From positions 5,891,901 to 5,955,900 of the forward strand of contig OX359196.1 in assembly GCA_947172415.1 (NCBI GenBank): a DNA stretch of 64,000 bases, read 5' to 3'. The notes under the pieces were generated by a model. The model did no database searches. It saw only the letters and a program-made list of their open reading frames with translations, and had not been told where the DNA came from. This DNA is from Chondrosia reniformis. Lineage: Eukaryota; Porifera; Demospongiae; Chondrillida; Chondrillidae. Numbering within the stretch: the first letter of the stretch is position 1; the number at the start of each line of letters is the position of its first letter. A program made the position numbers and the translations under genes. This document shows, in pieces, positions 49,401-59,487 of this stretch.

Positions 49401-52400
49401 GTATGGGGATGAACGACATGATAGTGAGGTCCTTCAAAGACACATCATGCAGAGACCCCCTTCTGCCCAGCAAGAGACGGCCAGGAGTTGCTCTAGGAAG
49501 TTTCAGGACTTACCAGCACTTGGTGCTAAGTATGTGTTCACACGTACTTAGCTTGCTGGAAGATGCATCTCACTTCCCCGCTTTCAAACAAGTACAATAA
49601 ACTCACACTCAAAGAGATTCTTTAGTCCCATTCCTTCAGAACTAACACTTTCCTGTGGTTCAAGCAATTTCCTCTTCCGAAATCTCTTCTTCTCTGGCAT
49701 CTCTTTTTGGTCCTTCTTCTTCTCCTCTTTGAGCTTTTTCACTCGCTCTCTTCCTTTTTCATAAATATCCACGACATCAACATCAGAGGAGGTGATATAG
49801 GTCATCAAACTATGCTTGTCTGGCATTGGGTCTCCTGTGCACACCTGACACACTCCACACTCCACACAGCCAGATTCACCCTCACCACAGCCACACCCCC
49901 TAAGCATCACAATGTAACTACCATCAATATATGAATCTAACACACTATTTTTACATTTACTTTAGAGTAGAAGGCCTAGAAGGAACTAAACCTAGTGAGA
50001 GCTTTGGATGAGGATACAAGAGTTTTCTCCTACTTCTCTTCTTCTCTACTGGGCCAGAAAGCTGTTTCTGGGAATTTCACCCCTCATCAGTGGCCTTGGG
50101 AACCTTTGCCTTCTTGTGAGTCCTTGGCCCATCCCAGACCTCTTTTGAAGGAGTTTGGTATGTACGTACGTATATTAAAAGTTATATGTGTACGCATCGC
50201 ATTAATCTGACAGCAATATACGTATAACTACGTACGTACGTCCACTTACGTGCCAGGGTCCCTCTTCTCTGCATGTGTGTTGCAACATCCTGGTCCATAG
50301 CCTGTACAATACCCACAAACATTGCAGACTCGGCATTCCTTCTTTTCATACTTGTGTTTGCCATTACACTTGTCCATCACTGATGGTTGGGGTTCAGCTT
50401 CCGGCTCGTCATCAGATCCCTCATCGTCTCCTACCATTTTGATTGAGAATATTCCACATACGCATAACTTTTCATATCCTCTCTCTATCAATTAACTTTC
50501 TAACCTTCTTCTGAAGTATTTCCCTTCTCAGGAACAGGCACATAGTTTCTGCCACATTGACCATACCTGTTCTGCCCAAATGTCATAATTGTTCCTTGGT
50601 CTGTCATGGCAACTACATGGGAAAGTCCCAGGGCAACCTGAACAACATTGGTGCCCAACAAGGTTGTGACAACACCTGCGTAAAAAATAATAAAAATGTC
50701 TGTCCACTGTTCTTACATATGCACATACTTACAATATGAAGTAGTTCAAAATATGACAATTGTGCATATATTCACAGAAAGTAAAATTGTGTACTATGGC
50801 AACATGTACGTAATACTGTCACACCTGTTTCAGGGTCTACAACCTTCTTGTCCACTTTGCCAAACATAAACAGAGAGCCATCACTGTTGACAGCTGCTAG
50901 CTTGTGACTATGAGCTGCCAAAAATGTCACCTTCTGGTCTTTCAATTTAGAGTGTTCCTTCAGAGCAAATGGTACGTTAGAAGATGATCCCTTTTCTCCC
51001 ATCTCACCCTTGTGATTCAAGCCACTTGTGAACACCTGTCCATCCTGGTTGAGGTAGAATATAGTGGTAGCAGTGCATGCCATTGTAGTGACAGTCTTCT
51101 CATCTGGTAGTTCCACATTCAACCATTCTCCCTCCTTGGTATTTCCGGGCATACCAAATGGTATCTTGGAGCCTGTATATCTCACTTTTCCATCTCTAGC
51201 ACGTACAACAGCGTACTTCTCTTTGAGAATAAACTGCTCAATCTGAGAGCTTGATTCATCTGGTGAGGGAGCAGATATAGTAGAAAAGGATGAAGAACAA
51301 GGTAATAAACAGCATGGCTGGAGATGTGAGCATCCTTAAACCTCTATATTCACCTAGGTCTACAGTTTTCTCTTCCACAGTGGCTCCTTGTCTTCCCTTT
51401 GGCTTCTTCTTTCCAGCTGCTGCTCTTAGCTTCCTTATTCTCTCTCTTCCCTCCTCATATGCCTTCTTTTTCTCATCTTCATTTGATGTCTTCTTGATGT
51501 AGTACTCCTCCAATGTGTGGTCAGCTGGTATGGCTTCTTCAGCACACACCAGGCACACTCCACAGGTCAGGCATCCCGAGCAGCCAGACCCACAACCACA
51601 AATACTACAAAGAAACAAGATAACATAATTCAAAATGGCTGCCATGGAAACGGAGGGAATCCAATGACAAAAGACTTCACACACATAAAAATCTACATAC
51701 ATATGTACATATATAAAAGAGTACAGAGTATTTGTTGCGAACATCATAGTGGAAGATGACTTATTAAGCATCAGATGATGTTCAATTAATCATCTAGCAG
51801 TACAAAGACGTATATATGTAATATACTTATGTACATAGGTACGTATGTGTACCTTCCAGGTATCCTTTCTCCTACTCCTTTGGTGGCAATACAGGTGGGA
51901 CCATAGCCAGTGCAGTGCCCACAGTTGGCACAGATGCGACATGGATACTCAATCAGGGAAGGGGTGAACTTGTGAGATCCCTTTCCACACATGTCCACCT
52001 TCTCCTGCAGCTTCACAGCATCTGATTCTCCACTTGCTGCAGACGGTATCTCTACACACAAGACAGCGAAATGGTACAGTCAGAATCTAGGGAATTCACA
52101 CACATTATACAATATAAAGATTTAGAGAAGATGTGTTGACTATAGATCAATGTGTTGGTACGTATTTAATCTACAAATGATAATAATGTAATTAAATACA
52201 TATAAGGCTAATGATGGTCAGTTTTGGTTCTATCTTTGAGAAACTCACTTAATCCTTGTTTTCCATCTTTGCTATCAAAGAGATCACTCTTCCCATGAGT
52301 GAAGATTCTCCTCTGCTGGAAATTGAGCTGTTTCTCCTTGATGCACTCCAGGGGCGATGTACTAGGATTATACTCACGATATTCAAAGGAACCCTTAACA

Positions 52401-55400
52401 CATAAACAACATACAGACATAATAGAAGGTCCTAGATGGATTATAATGAGCTTACATCCTTCCTTGCTAAGATCTGGGCTAGCTTGTCATCAAAAGCCAT
52501 GATAGCATTTGGTCCGAGCGATTCAGCTACAAAGAGTTATAGGCAGTAGCAAAGCTTACGACTTGCTGATTACATATTGTGAAAACACATAACTACGTAT
52601 GTACGTACGTACATATACGTAGTTATGCTCTATGTACACATAAAAACACAATTAAAAAATAAAATTCCATTTGGAATAAAATTGTGAAGAAGATGAGACT
52701 TCAAAAGGGACTGACTACTCCTTGGCTTGGCTAACTCACAATCCAGTGAAAGGCTGGTCTCCTGCTCCAGAGTATCAGTGTTGAGGACAGTGATAGTGTC
52801 TTCTCCCACCATTCCAGTGCTATAATACAGTTTACCCTAAACCCAAAAGGAAAACAGTTCATTTACATTTTTTGAATAGTACATATAATACTTACATTGG
52901 CATAGCCTAGCCAGCCATTTTTCTCATTAGTATATGCTCCTTCTCTGATTACATAGACATGTCCTTTGATTGTTCCTCCATATCCAGTTCCCAGCTTCAG
53001 TAACCCGGCAACACAAAGGATGTAGAGGTACCTGCCGTCATTGGCTACTGAGGAAGGACTTGCATCTGAACAGACAGAGGAACCTAGTATATATTTTGTA
53101 TAAGTTAGTATTGCCTGACTTTATATAGCAACAGACCATACATAGCAACAGACATCTACAGTTCCAGCTGAAATAATCCAATATTCAGTATATACGTATG
53201 TGTGTATGGCAATCCAATATTCAGTATATACGTATGTGTGTATGGCAATCCAATATTCAGTATATACGTACGTGTGTATGGCAATCAAACGGATAGACGT
53301 ACATACGTACCAAGCCAAGCCAAGGATTCACAGAAGATCAAGATAAAGAAAAGGATCACTGATGAAGGGTGGAATTCCCAGAAACGGCTGTCTGACCCAG
53401 TGGAGAAGAAGATGAAAGAAGGGAAAAGAAGGAAGAAAAGACTCCTGTATCCTCATCCAAAAGCTCTCTTCAGGTTTAGTTCCCCTATAGGCTCTTTTAC
53501 AGAATAGGCATATAGCATGTAGGAAAATGGTATCTTAGATTTTTCATCCATAACCACATTCATAAGTGGGTACGTATACGTACAGTATATATTATACAGA
53601 GGTATACGTATATGTACTATAACTACCTATATTCATAAGTATATAATTCAAAGCTGATATTGATACTGTAATAACCTTACTGCATTCCAGACCATATTCA
53701 TAGGGTATCAAATGTGGGGGCATGTACAGGTCATGCATACACAGGTGACCTTTCAGTGACCTTTCTAAACACAGTAGTGCCTACCTGGGTCTCCTTCTGT
53801 TCCTTTGATTGGCCATACATCTATCTGGCTGGCTGCCTTGATACCATCCTCAAACCAGTCAACTGTTGGGGTGGCATTCAGAAGTGTAGCTTGTACTACT
53901 CTCTGCAGTAGTATCATATTCTCAGGAATCTACGTATGTATGTACAAATAATACATATTTTGCAATATTACACACATATATGTCGCAATATTAAATACGT
54001 ATGTCGCAATATTAAATATGTATGTCACAATATTATATACATATGTATATACGTATGTTGCATACATTACATGTTATGTTACTTATTTATACTGGGACAA
54101 CCACTAGCCAACATATAGGCTACTATCAAGGTGTTCAGTGATGTATGTATGCATGTATCTGTGTAATTCCCTAGTTAAAGGCTATCAATCTTGCAACTCT
54201 GTACATACGTATAATTATATTTAAACAACATTATTGTACTATATAAAATCTATGCATGGTAAACATATGTATTCTACAGCACTCTTCTACAGCATAAAAC
54301 ACACATATAGGTCGGAGGTAATGTATGACAAAACTTATAGTTTGAAATCAGGTATAAAATTGAAAGCTTTCACATTCAGGTTAGTAATGATTCATTTGAA
54401 TCTAATTTTATAAGCAAGTTGTAGTCCCAATCTGAAACTAACCAGAAGTGTCTCTTCAGTGAGTTGCTCTGGTCCAGTCAGCACACCATCTATGGCAGAT
54501 AGGATACGATGGGGTTCTCCCCTTGCGAGTACCAAACTAGTCAAACAAGATGCCGCCAAGCTTGCTATGTCCATGTCCAATCTGTTGTCCTCGGATAAAG
54601 TTTCATTTACCATGTCAGTAAGTAGCTGATTAAGGGCATCTTTGAACAGAAAGTAATGGAAAGGGGGACAGTAAGATACTGCTAAAATAACCATGTGATT
54701 ACTCACCAATCACTTCTGTCGGCTCCTCTCTCAAGTGTTCTGGCTCTATTCCTTGCAGCATGTTGAAGAAGGATTGCAATGCCTTCTTGCACAACTCAGG
54801 ATGTGTCTTCCAGGTCTCCTTGACAAGCTCAAATAAGCCACTCAATCCAAGTGACACAATCTGGGAGAAAGTTGAACAACAATCAGTTGGTCTTTTAGTT
54901 TTGGACAATTATAATAATAAAGAGATGTTGCCTAGCATACGTACGTATGAGAGCTGGAGTTAAAACTCTAATAAATCTAATCAACCTTTGGAATCTCAAG
55001 CATTTCCAGTGCATCTGAGTCATCTTGACTCTTATCTTCTTTATCGTCACTTTCAAATGCTCCCGACCTGCTGTTGTAGCGCTCTACCAGCTGCTCTTGC
55101 AGCACCAGGTGTCTCATGCGATTGAACAAGGTGAAAGTGGCAGGATGAGAGTGCATCAGAAGAGAGCTATCATTCTCCCTAGCAACCACCTTTAATGCTA
55201 CATTTTCAGCCTGAAATTAAGAAAAACTCCTCAACAAAAAAGCTTGCCATATGTACGTACATATTAAGAAGTCACTGAATATTGCATGAGTTGATCATAG
55301 TCTCCAACTGCAATTTACTTTTGAGGTTGATGTTTCTGTTTTCTTTGATTGAAAACTAAATGAATCAAGGGACATGTACGTACGTATTAACCACATGTTA

Positions 55401-55564
55401 ACATGCATTCTACATGTGTACCAAATATTCGTTGATGATTCGCTACTGACGTTCAATTTTACATACAAGACGCATTCATTCCAGACATCTTACGTTTTTT
55501 GTCCAAGGTCTTCTAGAAGTGGCTGGAGGAATTGGCTAAGCTTAAATGTCTCAGCATCCGCCAT
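31439..55564 (-). CDS. MYCBP2: MYCBP2/PAM/Highwire/RPM-1-type E3 ubiquitin ligase
   Basis: About 24 kb with dozens of exons. The start [20 protein letters not shown] (55494-55564) joins exon 55319-55355 and then AENVALKVV in phase. Blocks in order: N-terminal helical region ([20 protein letters not shown], 54850); RCC1-like repeats with a Cys-rich module in two copies (52060-47560); PHR domains ([20 protein letters not shown], 46780; [20 protein letters not shown], 44190); filamin-like region (41090-40000); two SH3-like repeats (39760-38840); [20 protein letters not shown] and [20 protein letters not shown] (37730-37540); DOC domain with [18 protein letters not shown] motif (35990-35500); B-box-like zinc region (33660-33140); [23 protein letters not shown] (32860); tandem-Cys domain to [11 protein letters not shown] at 31439. 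Both relay cysteines are present (codons 31862-31864, 31646-31648). Family role: RING-Cys-relay ligase esterifying Ser/Thr, controlling axon/synapse growth and DLK signalling. Several introns hold minisatellites. Confidence 0.94.
31900..32206. repeat. Intronic minisatellite, 20-bp unit
   Basis: About fifteen copies of GAGAGTGGGAAGGGAGAGGA-type units in the MYCBP2 intron between the exon ending FKCNK and the exon beginning AYYGGEAVC. Purine-only on the plus strand, so it opens long spurious frames on both strands. Confidence 0.93.
34668..34811. repeat. Intronic minisatellite, 22-bp unit
   Basis: About seven copies of a unit reading GTAAGAAAGAGGTGTGGCAG plus GG (GAGAGAG variants) in a MYCBP2 intron. 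Confidence 0.92.
38329..38463 (-). repeat. Coding minisatellite, 30-bp unit (Lys/Asp/Ala repeat)
   Basis: Four and a half perfect 30-bp units inside a large MYCBP2 exon encode tandem [10 protein letters not shown]. The unit is a multiple of three and keeps frame. It lies in the disordered linker between the SH3-like repeats and the zinc-finger block. Confidence 0.93.
42128..42960. repeat. Intronic minisatellite, 24/26-bp units
   Basis: More than thirty copies of GAGAGAGGGCTGGGTTTGTG plus ATTG, with interspersed 26-bp variants (GGGCTGTGGG). It lies in the MYCBP2 intron between LPASVLHYQ and VKFSKNVKW. No stop codon occurs in several frames, giving reading frames up to about 400 codons. Treated as non-coding. 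Confidence 0.95.
44585..44655 (-). tRNA. tRNA-like sequence (degenerate or tRNA-derived element)
   Basis: On the minus strand: acceptor-like GGCAATT pairs six of seven with AATTACC; an A-box-like TAGCTCAGTGG; a six-pair anticodon stem GCTGGT/ACCAGC enclosing GGTCATA; a B-box-like GGTTCTTTCC, weaker than consensus; then TTTT directly after the 3' end. The CAT triplet suggests a tRNA-Met origin, but T33 is missing and the T-loop is altered. Probably a pseudogene or SINE head. It sits in a MYCBP2 intron. Confidence 0.4.
47955..48880. repeat. Intronic complex minisatellite (GATGGATGG-type units)
   Basis: About 900 bp of nested repeats built from GGTGGATGGACAG, GCAGATGTATAGG and GATGGATGG words, with higher-order blocks duplicated (for example around 48050-48180 and 48540-48670). 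It lies in the MYCBP2 intron before the exon encoding [14 protein letters not shown]. Long Pro/His/Ser-rich frames on the minus strand are artefacts. Confidence 0.94.
49975..50155. repeat. Dispersed repeat copy in MYCBP2 intron
   Basis: Holds AGAGCTTTGGATGAGGATAC, 'ctactgggccagaaagctg' and 'tctgggaatttcacccctca'. The order is the reverse complement of the element at 53340-53545, so it is an older copy of the same family. Confidence 0.7.
53165..53286. repeat. 36-bp tandem repeat
   Basis: Three to four copies of CAATCCAATATTCAGTATAT plus ACGTATGTGTGTATGG in a MYCBP2 intron, immediately before the dispersed repeat copy. Confidence 0.9.
53330..53545. mobile_element. Dispersed repeat, longer copy of the element at 20950
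   Basis: 53394-53545 equals 20950-21101. This copy extends about 60 bp further at one end (GATCACTGATGAAGGGTGGA, ATTCCCAGAAACGGCTGTCT), which identifies it with the inverted copies at 7965, 15625 and 50020. It lies in a MYCBP2 intron. Confidence 0.82.
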
Positions 55565-55907
55565 CTTCCTGCTCCTCCCTGCACCACCGCTTTATGACTC
55601 AGTTGAGTGAGTCTATATCTTTTGGAAACAAGAATAATTCAGAAAATCTTCGTACTCCGATCACTATAATCACAAAAAGAACAAACTAAATGATGTCTGC
55701 AGTGACCTGGAAGAAGATTTTAACCTTACGCTAAAAACTACAGCATGAACAGAGTCACGCCTCCGTAATTGTAGGAAAATCCTCACGGAATGCAAAGTCT
55801 CGATCCAGATCCAGACTTCCCGGGAGGTCATCTCGGCGACGTGTAGGTCTGGATACGAGACTAAGTACATTTAACCCCTACGAGCATGACATAATTAATG
55901 GTGACAC
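55565..55907. promoter_or_regulatory. Putative bidirectional promoter, MYCBP2 / HARS
   Basis: 343 bp between the divergent starts. Within it, about 55780-55866 has weak inverted ends (AGTCTCGATCCAGATCC and GGTCTGGATACGAGACT), possibly a small MITE. No core promoter element was identified. Confidence 0.4.
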
Positions 55908-58843
55908 ATGGTCAGCACGTTCCGATATTTGGCGAAATTGGTCGAACGAAGGTTAGCAAGGTTCTTAAGGTGCTCTACGATGGCCAGTGGTGGCAATGAA
56001 CACGTGCCTAATGAGAAACAAACTGAGCTTAAGGATAAAGATCAAAAGAAGGCTAAAGAAAAGACAAATGAAAAGGTGCATCATACATTGTGTGCTCAAC
56101 ACTTGGTCGTGAATGGATATCATTCCTTATATTCTTATATTATCTACATATTTAGGGTGGGCATCAGTCTGGTGGCGGGAAATTTGTTCTCAAAACAGCA
56201 AAAGTGAGTTAATTTAGTGAATTGCTAATGAAATAAATTAAGGATTAATGAATATGATACACTGTTTACCAACCAACCACTTCCTTCCCAAATTTCCCCC
56301 TTCAACTACAGGGTACCAGAGACTATGACCCCTTTCAAATGGCTATTAGAGAACACGTGTTTAAAGTGATAACTACTTGTTTCAAGCGTCATGGAGCTGT
56401 CACCATCAGTACCCCAGTCTTTGAGCTGAAAGAGACATTAACAGGAAAGTATGGGGAAGACTCAAAACTCATTTATGATTTGGCAGATCAGGGAGGAGAA
56501 CAGTTATCTCTGCGATATGATCTAACGGTACTGCAGCAGCACATTATATTTTATGTATATTATATGTCAGTTTATACATTTAGAACTTGTAAAAAATTGT
56601 GCCTTTTAACTTTTATGAATTATAGATTTTATTTTAGATACAGTTTTCCCACAAAAAAAAACATTTCAATGTTTTAACATGACTAAAGTACATTGCATCT
56701 AATATTCTCCATTATACATGTATATATTGAAGGAATTGAGCATTTTCATTGTCGTTATCCATACCCATCATTTGTAGGTCCCCTTTGCTAGATACCTTGC
56801 TATGAACAAGGTTAAGCAGATGAAGCGGTACCACATTGCGCAAGTCTATCGAAGGGACAATCCCTCAATGACTAAAGGCAGATATAGAGAATTTTACCAA
56901 TGTGTAAGTAGGAATTGCCAATGAAGGATTTAATTTATATTCTTTCTTCCAATTCTGAGTCCTATTTAGCAGCTTTGCTGTGTACTGTTTCATTTTGACA
57001 GGATTTTGACATAGCTGGTGATTTTGAATTGATGATTCCAGATGCCGAATGCATTCGAGTCATCTTTGAAATCCTCAGCGACCTGAACATGGGAAACTTT
57101 GTTATCAAAGTCAACCACAGAAAGCTTCTCGATGGCATGTTTGAAGCCTGTGGATGCCCTCCTGAGAAATTCAGAACTATATGCTCTGCGGTGGATAAGT
57201 TGGACAAGGTAACTTTGAATCTATATACGTAGTTTATTGGGAAGTTTTTGATTGGGTAATCCATACCAATGATAGATGGCTTGGGAGGATGTTAGGCGGG
57301 AGATGGTTGAAGAAAAGGGTCTTCCTTCTGAAGTAGCTGATAGAATTGGTCAGTATGTCAAATTAAATGGTGGCATTGACCTAGTGGAGAAGTTGAAGAA
57401 AGATGCAAGACTGGTGGCCGTTGAATCAGCAAAGAGTGGTTTGGAAGAAATGAGTCTTTTCCTAGAATATTGCCAACTCTTTCAAGTTGATAAGGTACAG
57501 AGTCTCATTTAGGTATGCTGGAGGGGTACAAACAAGCAAGTATTAGTTCTTAATTCCTCTTCAGGTTTCTTTTGATCTCAGTCTGGCTAGAGGACTTGAC
57601 TATTATACTGGTATCATATTTGAAGCTATATTACTAGGTACAGTAGGTTGACAACCACTCCTATAATATACGTATGTACTTATATACGTACATATAGATA
57701 ATCACTGAAAATGTTACACTTAAATAAGACTAAAATGGCAACCATGGATTGCTTCTGGTCATCCAAGTTGTCAAATGATGAGTATATTGAAGCTTTAAGA
57801 TCAGCTTCTGATTTTAAAGTCCTCTACCTCTCCACAATATGACAAAATCATCAAAGAAACACAGTTACCTGTTTTGTCCACTTGGGACTCATCGCTGTGT
57901 TACACTTTGGTGGTGAGTTAATATCTTCAGTCTTACAACCAAGAGAAGACCTATAATATTTTCAGTGATTATCTGCGTATGTGTACATCATGGCCTTTGT
58001 ACAGGTAATGTGCAATTAACTTGCCTCTTTTCATATATACGTATATATACAGTGTATGTGCACATATGTATCTATAAGCCAATAAAACATGCCTCTGTTA
58101 ATAGGAGATGGGGTTAAAGATGAATCTATTGAAGTTGGGTCTGTTTCTGGTGGAGGTCGTTATGATGGCTTAGTGAGCATGTTTGATCCCAAAGGTGTCA
58201 AGGTATACCATGCAGAGCACTAGCATATACTTCTACTGCACTACATACCACCATTCCCACTTTAGATACCATGTGTTGGACTTAGTATTGGAATAGAAAG
58301 AATATTCTCAATTTTAGAGAAAAGAGCCAAAGTAAGTGAATAATTATTTCCCTTCAGCTACCATTCTTCCAATTATGGCTGCTGTTTCTCTCTATTGTAG
58401 AAGGAGGGAGAGAAGAAGCACAGGACAATTGCAACAGAAGTACTTGTGTGCTCTGCACAGAAAGGCTTATTGAAGGACAGAATGAGAGTTTTGTCTAAGT
58501 TGTGGAGTGGAGGAATCAAGGCTGAAATGTTCTACAAGAAGAACCCCAAGATGTTGAGCCAGTTTCAGTATTGTGAAAGGGAAGCAATACCTTTTTCAGT
58601 TGTGCTGGGGGAGGAAGAATTGAAACACCAATCTGTTAAAATTAGGGATACATTCTCAAAGGAAGAGGTTCGCTTAATGTGATCATGGGTTGCAACCTAA
58701 TAATGAATGTTTATTCTAATTCAGTATATGAAGCTATGGTTATTTTAAAGTTTGGTACATATAATTTACTTTAGGTCTTGGTGAAAGAAGAAGGGATGGT
58801 TGAGGAGATAGTAAAGAAGCTAGATAGGAATGTACTACAATAG
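55908..58843 (+). CDS. HARS1: Histidyl-tRNA synthetase (cytosolic, with possible mitochondrial form)
   Basis: Class II synthetase charging tRNA-His. Eleven exons: 55908-56075, 56156-56203, 56313-56527, 56778-56903, 57002-57208, 57276-57494, 57565-57637, 58105-58202, 58266-58331, 58401-58667, 58775-58843. Motifs: [56 protein letters not shown], motif 2 [20 protein letters not shown], the histidine motifs [10 protein letters not shown] and SGGGRYDGL, motif 3 [13 protein letters not shown], and the anticodon-binding domain ending KKLDRNVLQ. Two in-frame ATGs: 55908 gives [20 protein letters not shown], basic and acid-poor like a mitochondrial presequence; 55980 gives [13 protein letters not shown], fitting a cytosolic start. 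The N-terminal WHEP domain of human HARS1 is missing; a short Lys/Glu-rich stretch replaces it. Confidence 0.94.
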
Positions 58844-59487
58844 AAAACAAATACGTATATTTCCTTTAATTTATTTATTAATATTTGTGTGTGTATTATT
58901 TACTAAAAATCTTGAAATATATTAAACTTAATTATTTCAATGAAACTTTATGATTTATTGTTAGCGTTAATATTTCATTGAAATTGTATAACTACATAGA
59001 ATTTAATCCCAAAGAATGGTATTCTCAGCCAATTTCTCTGTTGAGGCTAAAGTGCTACTTATTACAGAAATCTAAAGTGGATTTGAATACAAATGTCTCT
59101 TAATGGCACCAACAGAAGGGAAAATTTCCTGTCAACATCGATCGTATCCCCCAAAGAAGTTAGTTGAACACACTCTTGCAATTGGAAAGGCAGAAATAGA
59201 GCTGCCGTACACTGTGATTATAGCTACTGATGACAGTCAATTAAGGAGATTAAGGAAAAGGGAAGTCGTTTGAAGTGATTCAGATAACCCTCTCACCATA
59301 CATTGACTTCATTTATTATTATTATTTTTATGAAATAGGAGATGTACAGATTCTCTATATAGTTATACGTACATTCTGATGACAAATCATGATCAATGAA
59401 AAACATGCACTTAAGAAGTATTGTTACATTACATAAGCTCCTGCATGCATATAAAAATAGTTTCATAAAATTATACAAGATGTGGGA
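58844..59487. other. Convergent spacer HARS / cadherin, with a short ORF at 59103-59273
   Basis: Mostly AT-rich. A plus-strand frame from ATG 59103 to TGA 59273 encodes 56 residues (MAPTEGKISCQHRSYPPKKL ... TDDSQLRRLRKREVV) with no recognised domain. It may be a small gene, an alternative 3' exon or chance. Confidence 0.3.
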
